Of a DNA stretch of 64,000 nucleotides, positions 7,965 to 17,053 are shown piece after piece; within the stretch, counting starts at the first letter, position 1, and every line of letters starts with the position of its first letter. A model generated the notes under the pieces. The model saw only the letters and a program-made list of their open reading frames with translations, was not told where the DNA came from and did no database searches. Source of the stretch: Chryseobacterium bernardetii (GTDB taxonomy: Bacteria > Bacteroidota > Bacteroidia > Flavobacteriales > Weeksellaceae); NCBI RefSeq assembly GCF_003815975.1, contig NZ_CP033932.1, forward strand, positions 4,135,501 through 4,199,500. The letters are read 5' to 3'. The position numbers and the translations under genes were made by a program.

Positions 7965-9119
7965 TTATACTGATTTTAAAATAATTTTCCCTTTTTTGGA
8001 CTGTGTAAAAATAAGATAGTCATTTCCGCCATCTTTCAATCCGTATTTCTTTTTAATTTCTTCGGGTTTTAAGGGATAATTCTTTGAAATAATATTGTAT
8101 TGCTCTTTCTTTTTAATCTTTTTAGAATCAACGGTTTCCATTTCAAAAACTCTTCCCGGAAAATCATCAATCTTTTCAGAAGAGGTATAAATATGAGTAT
8201 TAGGATGCAACTTTTTAATTCTGCACTTTTCAGAAATTAAATTGAAAATTCCCGCTTTCAAAATTGAATTATTGGGAATATAAATGAATTTTTCAGGTTC
8301 GGAATACTCCGATTGGGCATTTTCTTCTTCCCCAAATATGAAGCTAAAGGCAGATTCTCCGCTTTCAAGGTTTACACAGTTGCAGATCATCTTCCCAGTA
8401 TTTTCATTGGAAAGGAAAACAACAACTTCTTTCACATCGTTTTTCACCGCAATAATATCAATCCGTGAAATACCCGGCAACACTGAAATAAGATATTTAA
8501 GATCAATCAGTGGTGAGAGCTTAATGACTACCAGACTGGAAATAGACTGTAATTTCTTCTGGATTTCAAGGATATTCGGGGAAAGATCTTCTAAAAGAAA
8601 GACTTTATTTTTATTCTGGTCCCTTCTTGCCGGATCCAGATAAATAACATCAAAATTTTCTTTGTTTTCAGCTAGGAAGTCCTCTAGTTTTCTGTTGATA
8701 AATTTTGCGCGACGGCCCAAAATATTCCAATTATGTTCAACAATTTCCAGAAGTTCTGTATTCTGCTCTATTAAAGTAATATCGTCAAAGTTTTGAGACA
8801 GATAATAGGCATCAATACCAAAACCGCTTGTAAGGTCTATGAATGTATTTCCACTTAAAATTTCAGATTTATAAAGAGCCGTTTTTTCTGATGAAGACTG
8901 TTCCAGATTAAGCTGCGGTGGAAAAACAATTCCCTCTTTCAATAAGAAAGGAAACTTTTTTTCCGCAACCTGCTTTCCTTTGATCTGCTGCACTATTTCC
9001 TGCATCGATACTTCAGGAAAAGGAGATTTTTTCAGCAGTAATGCGTGTAAATCTGTATTCAGATTTGCATTGATGTATTTTTGGATTTCCTTGTTTATTA
9101 ATTTAACCACAGATGACAC
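7965..9119 (-). CDS. Class I SAM-dependent methyltransferase, THUMP-like/PG_1098 family
   Basis: 384 residues. The SAM-binding motif I is DLTSGFGIDAYYLS from D95, and motif IV is YLDPARRD with D162. The C-terminal 70 residues (NYPLKPEEIKKKYGLKDGG) match the THUMP-like tail of this Bacteroidota-typical family, which suggests an RNA substrate, but none is proven to my knowledge. The start is uncertain: the ATG used here and the first four codons lie inside the left arm of the inverted repeat at 9105-9254, so the element supplies the 5' end. A GTG at codon 4 is an alternative. Confidence 0.87.
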   Translation of the reverse strand: MSSVVKLINKEIQKYINANLNTDLHALLLKKSPFPEVSMQEIVQQIKGKQVAEKKFPFLLKEGIVFPPQLNLEQSSSEKTALYKSEILSGNTFIDLTSGFGIDAYYLSQNFDDITLIEQNTELLEIVEHNWNILGRRAKFINRKLEDFLAENKENFDVIYLDPARRDQNKNKVFLLEDLSPNILEIQKKLQSISSLVVIKLSPLIDLKYLISVLPGISRIDIIAVKNDVKEVVVFLSNENTGKMICNCVNLESGESAFSFIFGEEENAQSEYSEPEKFIYIPNNSILKAGIFNLISEKCRIKKLHPNTHIYTSSEKIDDFPGRVFEMETVDSKKIKKKEQYNIISKNYPLKPEEIKKKYGLKDGGNDYLIFTQSKKGKIILKSV

Positions 9120-9254
9120 AGATTTTCACAAATGTTTATGTTTGATTTATTTAGATGCTTATGTTTCATTTCTTACGTGTCTGAACGCAGATAATCATTG
9201 GAAATTTTTAAAAAATATGTGCAATCATCTGCGAAAATCTGTATCATTTGTGGT
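9105..9254. repeat. 150-bp element with 29-bp inverted terminal arms
   Basis: The left arm at 9106-9134 and the reverse complement of the right arm at 9226-9254 agree at 25 of 29 positions (core ACAGATTTTC.CA.ATG). All four differences are transitions. The left arm overlaps the first codons of the methyltransferase gene. The interior has no open frame of note. It looks like a non-autonomous intergenic repeat. Confidence 0.75.
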
Positions 9255-9391
9255 CATTTTAGAATATTAGTCTAAATTTCCTATTACTTTTCTAAAAATA
9301 TAAAAACTTATCTCATTTTCTTTCATAACATTTACATTTTGTGTTTTATAGACCTACACAAATCCTGTTCGCAAATGATTATTTAATCAAA

Positions 9392-9832
9392 TTATCTCTT
9401 ATAGAAAATGTAATCCGTCAATAGCGGGGTCAAGCCGCTCTGCTTAAGCAAAGAATTAATTTGCCCTCTGTGATAAGTAGAATGGTTGACTGCATGAAAA
9501 AGCATTTCAAAAATAGTGTTTTCAAACTTTGTTCCTCTTGAATTCTGATATTCTATTTTTTGATCCGGATCAAAATTCCTGATAATATCTATACTTTTAA
9601 GAAAATTAGTATGATTGATTTCCACCAGAGATTCAAAAGGATTGATCTGCCAGACTTCAAACGTAGTTTCTCCCAGTATCCTGGCATTCCAGATCTGTTG
9701 TGCATTAAGAGTATGATTAATCAGACTGATTGTTTTATCATCTACAAGCGCTCTGCTCTCAGCAATAACTTTAATCATCTCAGCATTGAAATGATAGGTG
9801 TATTCAAATAAATCGATCAGTTTTTCTTTCAT
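9392..9832 (-). CDS. DinB family protein
   Basis: A 146-residue four-helix-bundle protein of the DinB/YfiT superfamily. The presumed metal-binding histidines are in SLINHTLNAQ near 39 and HAVNHSTYHRGQI near 113-121. Members include thiol transferases and damage-induced proteins; the reaction here is not known. Its ATG overlaps the mutA stop by one base (TAATG on the minus strand), so the two genes are translationally coupled. Confidence 0.9.
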   Translation of the reverse strand: MKEKLIDLFEYTYHFNAEMIKVIAESRALVDDKTISLINHTLNAQQIWNARILGETTFEVWQINPFESLVEINHTNFLKSIDIIRNFDPDQKIEYQNSRGTKFENTIFEMLFHAVNHSTYHRGQINSLLKQSGLTPLLTDYIFYKR

Positions 9833-10995
9833 TACTCAAACATTTCAGCCCAGCGAACCGCCTTTATTTCTTTTTCGTTGTAAAGATCAGCAACAGACTT
9901 TTTAACGTCTAATTTAGGGTATAAATTCACTCCTATCAGCTTTATTTTTCCTTCTTCGATCCATTGCTGTTCTTTAACAGCATGATCATAGATCTTTTTC
10001 TGAACAATTCCTTGTTTTAAAAGTTCAAGATAGCCTCCTGCTTCTTCTATTTCAACAAATAATGCCCATGATTTGTCTGCAATCTGCTGTGTGATATCTT
10101 CAACATAGTAACTCCCGTTAGCTGCGTCTTCAAATACATTGATGATACTTTCGTAAGCCAATACAATCTGCTGTTTGAAAGATATCTCTTCAGAGTTATC
10201 CGTACTTCTGTCTACAAGATAGTTGTTTGTAAAAACGGCATCTGCACCGCCAATCATGGCTGAAGCCAGCTCCAGTGTAGAACGGATTAAGTTATTTTCA
10301 TTGTCAGAAACAGCTTTATTTCTAAGGGAAGTTTCTGCAAAGATATAAGGAACTTCATCCAGACCATACTCCTTGGAAAGCTGGTTAAAAACCATTTTAA
10401 AGGCTCTTAATTTGGCCATTTCGAAGAAATAGTTTCCCCCTACAGCAATTCTGAAGATTAATTTATTGAAAATTTCAGTTCCGTATACCTCTGCCAGTTC
10501 TTTTGCCTTTGCCAAAGCAATTCCTAACTGCTGATAGATAGCTGCACCTGCATTCTGATGAAGTGAAATATCTACACAAATACTTCTTCTAAATCCTTTT
10601 GCCAATAATTCTTTTGCCAATTGATCGTCAATAACGGCATTCTTTTCATTGAAAACATCAATTAAGGAAAAATATTGGTCTTCATCCTGAGGCGTAATAT
10701 GCCCTGCCAGTTCTTTATTGTTGATAAAGATGGTTTTCTCAGTCAGATTTTCCACATTCTGATCGAGTAAAAAAGCAAATACTTCTTCCTCAAGACTTTC
10801 ATGATATCTGGCTACCAAATGGGTACTTTCTTCAACTCTCGGAAGGTTTGCCATAGGTTTCTTAACTTCTGTATAGAATGGCCTTACTTCTATCCCTTCC
10901 AGGTTTTCTTTTTCCAGAATAGGGTAAATATCTTCTGTTTTAAGCTGTTTTTTTACTAAATTTTCCCAATTTGGAAGTGTAGCTGTATCTGACAT
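9832..10995 (-). CDS. mutA: Methylmalonyl-CoA mutase small (beta) subunit
   Basis: A 387-residue non-catalytic partner of the B12-dependent mutase that converts succinyl-CoA to (R)-methylmalonyl-CoA. The TIM-barrel region shows HQNAGA near 150, RIAVGGNYFFEMAKLRA near 190 and QQI-type and NYLVD segments. No DxHxxG cobalamin-binding motif is present, as expected for a short small subunit; it is much shorter than actinobacterial beta chains. The catalytic large subunit is not next to it: the next gene is DinB. It follows divIC after a 110-nt gap with an inverted repeat. Confidence 0.93.
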   Translation of the reverse strand: MSDTATLPNWENLVKKQLKTEDIYPILEKENLEGIEVRPFYTEVKKPMANLPRVEESTHLVARYHESLEEEVFAFLLDQNVENLTEKTIFINNKELAGHITPQDEDQYFSLIDVFNEKNAVIDDQLAKELLAKGFRRSICVDISLHQNAGAAIYQQLGIALAKAKELAEVYGTEIFNKLIFRIAVGGNYFFEMAKLRAFKMVFNQLSKEYGLDEVPYIFAETSLRNKAVSDNENNLIRSTLELASAMIGGADAVFTNNYLVDRSTDNSEEISFKQQIVLAYESIINVFEDAANGSYYVEDITQQIADKSWALFVEIEEAGGYLELLKQGIVQKKIYDHAVKEQQWIEEGKIKLIGVNLYPKLDVKKSVADLYNEKEIKAVRWAEMFE

Positions 10996-11010
10996 TAGTT
11001 TTGTTTAAAT

Positions 11011-11093
11011 GGTGAATTGTCAATGGTGAATTTTGCTTCGCAAGTGAATAGTATCCTTCAATTAAACCCCAACTTACCATTCACTATTGACGC
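11011..11093. repeat. Intergenic repeat family 1, copy B (hairpin core TTTTGCTTCGCAAGTGAA)
   Basis: The ends are inverted: GTCAATGGTGAA at the left and the reverse complement GTCAATAGTGAATGGT at the right. The core hairpin TTGC-TTC-GCAA corresponds to TTAC-TTC-GTAA in copy A at 2016-2096. It lies between divIC and mutA. Confidence 0.65.
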
Positions 11094-11105
11094 TTTCCAC
11101 GCTAT

Positions 11106-11462
11106 TTATTTTTTAGCGACTTTTGTACTGTCTACTACCAGGATGAAGATTTCTTCATTCGGTTTCTTCATAAAATAGTTTTCTCTTGCGTACTTTTCTT
11201 TTTCTGATTTGTTGTTCATCAGTTTTTTATAAAAAGCATCATTTTTTTCATATTCTTTTTTGTAATACTCCAGTTGCTCTTCATATTTATGAATCTCACC
11301 GTTCAGTTCATTAATTACAAGAAATGAAGTTTTATCGAAGAAAATCATCCATACCAAAAACAGGCAGATCGTAATGGTATACTTATTCAACACATATTTC
11401 TGGATAAGTTTGAATGTTTCAGATTTCGGCTGAATGTCTTTGATAAGGTTATTTTCTTCCAT
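11106..11462 (-). CDS. Septum formation initiator family protein (DivIC/FtsB-like)
   Basis: A 118-residue bitopic membrane protein: about 25 cytoplasmic residues, one transmembrane helix (TITICLFLVWMIFF, about 30-45), then a periplasmic coiled coil (EIHKYEEQLEYYKKEYEKN) and the ENYFMKKPNEE segment typical of the family. It takes part in divisome assembly with FtsL and FtsQ homologues. It starts 4 nt after the udk stop, so the two are cotranscribed, an order common in Flavobacteriia. Confidence 0.9.
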   Translation of the reverse strand: MEENNLIKDIQPKSETFKLIQKYVLNKYTITICLFLVWMIFFDKTSFLVINELNGEIHKYEEQLEYYKKEYEKNDAFYKKLMNNKSEKEKYARENYFMKKPNEEIFILVVDSTKVAKK

Positions 11463-11466
11463 TTTT

Positions 11467-12081
11467 TTAATGTTTTCTCAACGAGTTTTTAATAACAGTA
11501 GTTAAAAAATCAATCGCTACGGAATTCTGTTTCATATTAGGAATAATAAGATCCGCCTCATTTTTAGATGGCTCAATGAATTCCTGGTGCATTGGTTTTA
11601 AAGTGGTCTGATAACGGTGTAGTACTTCGCTCAGATCTCTGCCTCTTTCCTGGGTATCTCTCCTGATCCTCCTGATCAGCCTTTCATCAGAATCTGCATG
11701 AACAAATACTTTCAGGTCAAATTCTTTCAGTAATTCTTTATTGGTAAGAACCAAAATTCCTTCTACAACCAATACGTTCTTAGGTTCTACAGTAACATGA
11801 TCTCCTGTTCTGGAATGGGTTACAAAGCTATAAATCGGCTGTTCTATCGGCTCATTATTCTTTAAAGCTTTTACGTGTTTTATCAGTAAATCAAAATCTA
11901 TCGACTTCGGGTGGTCATAATTTAAAGCCTCTCTTTCTGTGAGTGTAAGCCCCTGGTTGTCGTGATAATAATTATCCTGAGAAAGGATATTCATTCCTTC
12001 GATATCAAGCTGCTGAAGTATCTTATCAACAACTGTAGTTTTGCCGGATCCTGTCCCACCGGCAATTCCTATTACAAGCAT
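11467..12081 (-). CDS. udk: Uridine kinase
   Basis: 204 residues. It phosphorylates uridine and cytidine in pyrimidine salvage. The P-loop GIAGGTGSGKTT is at residues 5-16. Other family blocks are LSQDNYYHD, NYDHPKSIDFD, YSFVTHSRTG and RRIRRDTQERGR. Length is normal. It leads the udk-divIC-(mutA-dinB) unit and has a good -33/-7 promoter at 12108-12138. Confidence 0.96.
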   Translation of the reverse strand: MLVIGIAGGTGSGKTTVVDKILQQLDIEGMNILSQDNYYHDNQGLTLTEREALNYDHPKSIDFDLLIKHVKALKNNEPIEQPIYSFVTHSRTGDHVTVEPKNVLVVEGILVLTNKELLKEFDLKVFVHADSDERLIRRIRRDTQERGRDLSEVLHRYQTTLKPMHQEFIEPSKNEADLIIPNMKQNSVAIDFLTTVIKNSLRKH

Positions 12082-12107
12082 TGTTTTTTGTTTCTTTATA
12101 GTTGGTA

Positions 12108-12138
12108 CAAATATACTATTTTAGATAAAATGTAGCAA
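12108..12138 (-). promoter_or_regulatory. Bacteroidota-type promoter of udk
   Basis: Minus-strand TTG at 12136-12138, 20-bp spacer, then TATATTTG at 12108-12115: an exact fit to TTG-N17-23-TAnnTTTG. The leader to the ATG is about 20 nt. Confidence 0.75.
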
Positions 12139-12303
12139 TGCAGGGAGTGAAATTGAGTAAGTATATCCTGAAGTTAAAGTAATGAGTCTCAAAAATTGTG
12201 ACAATATTTAAATTTGAATGGATTTGAAGAGAAAAAGTTGATCTTTTTTATTTTTAAAACGCGAGGAATACGCAAGGGGCTATAAAATTGTATAAATATT
12301 TTT

Positions 12304-12386
12304 CGTTCGTAAGGGCATTACATTCAGCAATGAACCCAACAAAAGCTCTTTGGCTGAGTGCTAACGACTTTGCGAACGGAGCTTTT
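12304..12386. repeat. Intergenic element with nested inverted repeats
   Basis: CGTTCG at 12304-12309 pairs with CGAACG at 12373-12378, and AAAAGCTC at 12341-12348 pairs with GAGCTTTT at 12379-12386. The arms overlap rather than nest cleanly. The 12139-12540 gap holds no credible gene otherwise. Probably a decayed repeat; function unknown. Confidence 0.4.
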
Positions 12387-12540
12387 ACGCTTTTAATTAA
12401 TAACTTTGCAAACCCTGTGTTACAATAATTATTAGGAACATAAAATTAGCCTTAAACTTTAGAATGTTTAAGTAATAAGATGCCTCCTTTTTCTGAATGA
12501 AAATAGCACATCCTGGAATATTCATAAAAAATTTCACAAA

Positions 12541-12568
12541 AAACCCCGGCCAATATTGGCCGGGGTTT
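12541..12568. terminator. Strong bidirectional terminator after clpS
   Basis: AAACCCCGGCCAA and TTGGCCGGGGTTT form a perfect G+C-rich hairpin with A/T runs on both sides, just beyond the clpS stop. Confidence 0.85.
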
Positions 12569-12571
12569 ATT

Positions 12572-12877
12572 TTATACGATTTCACTTGTTAATTCGCGTG
12601 AAAGTAATTTTTCGTGCATAGGCTTCAAAAGATCCAGTGAGCCCGTTTTTACGGTACATTTGCCTTTATAATGAACAAGTATTGTACACTGTTCTGCCTG
12701 TTCTAATGTGTGCTTGCATATTTCGATCAGGCAATCAATTACATAATCGAAAGTATGGATATCATCATTATGCAGCACCAGTTTGTAAACTTCATCCGTA
12801 TCATCCAATACAAGAACTTCTTCTTCATACTGACGTTTCGGATCTTCGTAATCTTTAATCGTATTATAAAAATTCAT
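12572..12877 (-). CDS. clpS: ATP-dependent Clp protease adaptor ClpS
   Basis: 101 residues. It delivers N-degron substrates to ClpAP-type proteases. The core YKLVLHNDD..TFDYVIDCL and the later LVHYKGKC block align to E. coli ClpS, keeping the Asn-Asp-Asp of the binding pocket and the pocket His. The residue aligned with the E. coli gate Met40 is Phe. It starts 11 nt after the CNNM/CBS gene stop and ends at a strong terminator, so the two form an operon. Confidence 0.93.
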   Translation of the reverse strand: MNFYNTIKDYEDPKRQYEEEVLVLDDTDEVYKLVLHNDDIHTFDYVIDCLIEICKHTLEQAEQCTILVHYKGKCTVKTGSLDLLKPMHEKLLSRELTSEIV

Positions 12878-12888
12878 TCTTAATTGTT

Positions 12889-14247
12889 TTAAACTTCACC
12901 AATTTTTTCTGCTAAATTATCAATAGCATTGGGTTCCTGATATATCAGTTCCACCAGTTCCACACTCTTATTGTTCATCTTCAGAATTTTGAAATGATAG
13001 TCATCCAGATCAAATTCCTGATTTTCTTCAGGGATATCTTCCAATTCATAAAGAATAAATCCTGCTAATGAGTTGTATTCACTGTCTTCAGAAAGAGGAA
13101 GCCTTTTAGGTAAAAATTCATTGATCTCATCCAGAGGCTGCGTGGCCTGTACCCAATAGGTATTGTCTGCAATTTTATCAACAATTTTTTCTTCTTCGTC
13201 TTCTTCATCCTGAATTTCTCCTACAAGCTCTTCCAGAATATCTTCAAGGGTAATAATTCCCTCTGTTCCTCCAAATTCATCAATAACGATGGCAAGGTGC
13301 TGTTTTTTCTGCTGGAAAATCTTCAATAAATCTGAAACTTTCTTGCTTTCCACTACGAAAAAGGCATCACGCATAAGATCTTTAAGGTCTTCATGATCTA
13401 AAGCTCCTTTTCTCTTCACGTATTCTCTTATAATCTCTTTCGTATAGAAAATACCGATCACATTGTCAATAGAATCAATATAAACAGGAATACGGGAATA
13501 CCCGCTGTCCATAATTTTATTGATAATTTCATTAATATCTTCTTCAAAATCAATGGAAGTAATATTCTGTCTTGGAACCATGATCTGTTTTGCAGAGTGA
13601 TCTGTAAAATCAAATGCATTTTTAATGATCTCATAGTTCTCTTCTTCAATCTCACCACTGTCTGCACTTTGCTTTACTAAAAGCTGCAGTTCTTCAGTAG
13701 AATGGATTTCCTGTTCTGAAGCAGGGTGAATTTTAACCAGCCTAAGGAAACCGTTTGACATAGAGTTCATCAACCAGATAAACGGTTTAAAAATCGTGTA
13801 AAAAACTCTCAACGGAACAGCTGTTGCCATTGTAGTGGCTTCAGATTTTCTGATCGCGATAGATTTTGGGATAAGCTCACCAAATACAATGTGCATAATG
13901 GTAATTAATACAAAACTGATTATTAATGCTACCGAAGTAATGGAAGCTTCACTCATGTTCACATTGAATGAGTGGAAAATATTTTCAACAATATGGTGTA
14001 GGGCGCTCTCTCCTACCCAACCCAAGGCAAGGGAAGCCAATGTAATACCTAACTGTGTAGCAGAAAGATATTCATCCAAATGCTTGATGATATGTTCTGC
14101 CTGTTTTGCCATAGAATCCCCTTCTGCGGCTTTTAATTGGATTTGAGAGTAACGAACTTTAACAATTGAAAATTCTGCGGCTACGAAGAAGCCATTTAGT
14201 AAAACAAGAAATAAGGCCAGCAAAAGCCTGACTATGTCCGAGTCCAT
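12889..14247 (-). CDS. Hemolysin/CorC family membrane protein (CNNM-CBS-CorC)
   Basis: 452 residues. An N-terminal CNNM/DUF21 membrane domain with about four helices spans about 1-190. A CBS pair follows (about 200-335: IMVPRQNI, YSRIPVY, LAIVIDEFGGTEGIITLEDILEELVGEI). A CorC/HlyC C-terminal domain covers about 350-435. Relatives are linked to Mg2+/Co2+ export; older names such as TlyC hemolysin are misleading. It precedes clpS. A -7 box TATCTTTG lies at 14276-14283. Confidence 0.92.
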   Translation of the reverse strand: MDSDIVRLLLALFLVLLNGFFVAAEFSIVKVRYSQIQLKAAEGDSMAKQAEHIIKHLDEYLSATQLGITLASLALGWVGESALHHIVENIFHSFNVNMSEASITSVALIISFVLITIMHIVFGELIPKSIAIRKSEATTMATAVPLRVFYTIFKPFIWLMNSMSNGFLRLVKIHPASEQEIHSTEELQLLVKQSADSGEIEEENYEIIKNAFDFTDHSAKQIMVPRQNITSIDFEEDINEIINKIMDSGYSRIPVYIDSIDNVIGIFYTKEIIREYVKRKGALDHEDLKDLMRDAFFVVESKKVSDLLKIFQQKKQHLAIVIDEFGGTEGIITLEDILEELVGEIQDEEDEEEKIVDKIADNTYWVQATQPLDEINEFLPKRLPLSEDSEYNSLAGFILYELEDIPEENQEFDLDDYHFKILKMNNKSVELVELIYQEPNAIDNLAEKIGEV

Positions 14248-14275
14248 TTAGAAGTTGTATAAATTTTATTAAGTA

Positions 14276-14283
14276 CAAAGATA
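14276..14283 (-). promoter_or_regulatory. -7 element (TATCTTTG) of the CNNM/CBS-clpS unit
   Basis: Minus-strand TATCTTTG lies 28 nt before the ATG at 14247. No clear TTG is seen at the -33 position. Confidence 0.5.
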
Positions 14284-14465
14284 TGTAAAATAAAAATAAC
14301 CTGAATCCTAGATAGATTATTTCAATAGATGAATTTCTGAGTAAAAAAACAACCTCTTAAAACCTGTCTTTTTTGTGATAAAAAAAATAATTGGACACAG
14401 ACTTTGTTTGTCCATGAAAAGATTGTTTTTTTGGTGCTTAATTGCGTTTTTCAACCTTTAGAAAC

Positions 14466-14494
14466 AAAAAAAAGCACCGATAAGATCGATGCTT
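14466..14494 (-). terminator. Terminator of the ATP synthase operon
   Basis: On the minus strand AAGCATCGAT and ATCGGTGCTT form a 10-bp stem around CTT, followed by TTTTTTTTG. It begins about 25 nt after the atpG stop. Confidence 0.85.
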
Positions 14495-14518
14495 TTGTTT
14501 GTATGTTAAAATAATTCT

Positions 14519-15382
14519 TTACGAATTTTTCAAAGCTTCCGCTCCGGAAACAATTTCCAGGATTTCGTTGGTAATTGCTGCCTGTCTTGCTTTGTTGTAG
14601 AAGATCACAAGATCGTTCTTTAAAGCCTGCGCGTTATCTGTTGCTTTGTGCATTGCTGTCATTCTCGCTCCATGCTCAGATGCTACTGAATCTAAGATCG
14701 CTTTGAAAACCTGAGTTTTAATTGATTTTGGAATCAAATTATCAAGGATTTCAGCTCTATTAGGTTCAAAGATATAATCTGTTTCTACCTGTGGTTCAGT
14801 AGTTTCAGGCATTGAGATGGGAAGAAGCTGTTCTGTAGTTACTTCTTGAGTAGCTGCATTAACGAATTTGTTATAAATAACATAAACTTCGTCAAACTTA
14901 CCTTCTTTGAAGCTAGTCATTACACCTTCTGTAATGTTAGCAACTACATCAAAATTCAAATTATCATAAACAGAACTTCCATTAGTATATACTGTACGGC
15001 TCTTTCTTACTGCATCATATACTTTTTTACCTACAGGAAGTACTTCAATCTCATATCTAGAATTGTTCTGGAACTGCTGGTTAAGCTCTTTTACGATTGA
15101 AGAGTTAAAAGCTCCTGCAAGACCTCTGTTTGAAGTAACAGCGATGAAAAGTATTCTTTTAACCTCTCTTTTCTGAGCATATACAGAAACCTGGTCAGGA
15201 TCAGAGCTAGAATTTACATTCTGGATAAGCTCCTGTAATTTTTCAGAATAAGGTCTTAACATTACGATTGCATCCTGTGCTTTTTTAAGTTTCGCAGCGG
15301 AAACCATTTTCATAGCACGTGTAATCTGCATCGTAGATGAAATTGACGTAATTCTGCCTCGTATTTCTTTTAAGTTTGCCAT
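14519..15382 (-). CDS. atpG: ATP synthase F1 subunit gamma
   Basis: The 287-residue central rotor stalk of F1. The N-terminal helix MANLKEIRGRITSI...TRAMKMVSAAKL and the C-terminal block HGARMTAMHKATDNA...YNKARQAAITNEI are diagnostic. It is last in the operon, followed by a strong terminator. The F1 beta and epsilon genes are not in this window. Confidence 0.98.
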   Translation of the reverse strand: MANLKEIRGRITSISSTMQITRAMKMVSAAKLKKAQDAIVMLRPYSEKLQELIQNVNSSSDPDQVSVYAQKREVKRILFIAVTSNRGLAGAFNSSIVKELNQQFQNNSRYEIEVLPVGKKVYDAVRKSRTVYTNGSSVYDNLNFDVVANITEGVMTSFKEGKFDEVYVIYNKFVNAATQEVTTEQLLPISMPETTEPQVETDYIFEPNRAEILDNLIPKSIKTQVFKAILDSVASEHGARMTAMHKATDNAQALKNDLVIFYNKARQAAITNEILEIVSGAEALKNS

Positions 15383-15459
15383 TAATTTGGGTTCAAAGTT
15401 TAAGGTCTAAAGTTTAAGGCTTAAAACGCTATATTTTAAACCTTAAACATTGAATTTTT

Positions 15460-17037
15460 TTAGTTGTATTTAGAAGCTAAATCGTTAGCTGCCTGCTTAA
15501 GAACACCTGTAATATCGTTATCGATTTTTCCAGCTTTGATCGCAGCCATTGTATCCGGGTGCTTAGATCTTAGGAACTCGATATACTCGTGTTGGAATTC
15601 TTTAATCTTGTTCAATGGAACATTTCTCAATAAGTTCTCAGTACCAGCATAGATCATTGCCACCTGGCTATCTACCGGAAGCGGAGAGTTAACCGGCTGC
15701 TTAAGAAGCTCCACGTTTCTTTCTCCTTTAGAGATTACTGCTAAAGTAGAAGCATCAAGGTCAGATCCGAACTTAGCGAACGCTTCTAATTCTTTATATT
15801 GAGCCTGGTCTAGTTTCAATGTACCAGATACTTTTTTCATTGATTTGATCTGAGCGTTACCTCCTACCCTTGATACAGAGATCCCTACGTTAATTGCAGG
15901 ACGAACCCCTGAGTTGAATAGATCAGACTCCAGGAAGATCTGTCCGTCTGTAATAGAGATTACGTTTGTAGGAATATACGCAGAAACGTCACCTGCCTGA
16001 GTTTCGATGATCGGAAGAGCAGTTAATGAACCACCTCCTTTCACGATTGGCTTAAGAGACTCTGGTAAGTCATTCATCTGCTTAGCAATTTCGTCATCAG
16101 CGATTACTTTTGCAGCTCTTTCCAATAGTCTTGAGTGAAGGTAGAAAACGTCTCCAGGGTAAGCTTCACGGCCCGGTGGTCTTCTTAATAGTAGAGAAAG
16201 CTCACGGTAAGCAACAGCCTGTTTAGATAAATCATCATAAACGATAAGCGCTGGTCTACCTGTATCTCTGAAGAACTCACCGATAGCAGCACCCGCCATC
16301 GCAGAGTATACCTGCATTGGAACTGGATCTGATGCATTAGCTGCAACGATTACAGTATATGCTAAAGCTCCTTTATCAGAAAGAGTTTTAACGATTTGTG
16401 CTACCGTAGAAGCTTTCTGACCGATAGCAACATATATACAATATACTGGTTTACCAGCATCAAAGAATTCTTTTTGGTTGATGATCGTATCGATCGCAAC
16501 AGTAGTTTTACCTGTTTGTCTGTCACCAATGATAAGCTCTCTCTGTCCTCTTCCTACAGGGATCATAGAGTCAATCGCAACGATACCTGATTGTAAAGGC
16601 TCAGTTACCGGTTGTCTGTAGATAACTCCAGGAGCTTTTCTTTCTAATGGCATTTCGTATAAATCTCCTGTGATAGGACCTTTACCATCAATAGGGTTAC
16701 CAAGAGTATCTACTACTCTTCCTAACATTCCTTCTCCTACTTTGATAGAAGAGATTCTGTTTGTTCTTCTTACTGTATCCCCTTCTTTTACTAATTTACT
16801 TTCACCTAATAAAGCAACACCTACGTTGTCTTCTTCAAGGTTAAGTACAATACCTTCTACATCACTAGAAAATTTCACCAACTCTCCGTATTGTACGTTT
16901 TCTAACCCGTATACACGAGCAATACCATCACCGATGGTTAAAACTGTACCTACTTCCTCAACGTTTGATTGAGTATCGAAGTTGGCCAATTGCTGTTTTA
17001 AGATCGCAGATACTTCTGCCGGATTTATTTCTGCCAT
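15460..17037 (-). CDS. atpA: ATP synthase F1 subunit alpha
   Basis: 525 residues. The non-catalytic nucleotide-binding subunit. The P-loop GDRQTGKT is at 171-178, and the ATP synthase alpha/beta signature [13 protein letters not shown] follows later. The [20 protein letters not shown] block is intact. It lies between atpH (16-nt gap) and atpG (77-nt gap). Confidence 0.98.
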   Translation of the reverse strand: MAEINPAEVSAILKQQLANFDTQSNVEEVGTVLTIGDGIARVYGLENVQYGELVKFSSDVEGIVLNLEEDNVGVALLGESKLVKEGDTVRRTNRISSIKVGEGMLGRVVDTLGNPIDGKGPITGDLYEMPLERKAPGVIYRQPVTEPLQSGIVAIDSMIPVGRGQRELIIGDRQTGKTTVAIDTIINQKEFFDAGKPVYCIYVAIGQKASTVAQIVKTLSDKGALAYTVIVAANASDPVPMQVYSAMAGAAIGEFFRDTGRPALIVYDDLSKQAVAYRELSLLLRRPPGREAYPGDVFYLHSRLLERAAKVIADDEIAKQMNDLPESLKPIVKGGGSLTALPIIETQAGDVSAYIPTNVISITDGQIFLESDLFNSGVRPAINVGISVSRVGGNAQIKSMKKVSGTLKLDQAQYKELEAFAKFGSDLDASTLAVISKGERNVELLKQPVNSPLPVDSQVAMIYAGTENLLRNVPLNKIKEFQHEYIEFLRSKHPDTMAAIKAGKIDNDITGVLKQAANDLASKYN

Positions 17038-17053
17038 TGTATGGTTGTTTTTC

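Noticed and set aside
12397..12585. A 62-codon minus-strand frame upstream of udk
   Set aside because: It starts inside the clpS terminator/stop region, has no family features and runs through low-complexity sequence.
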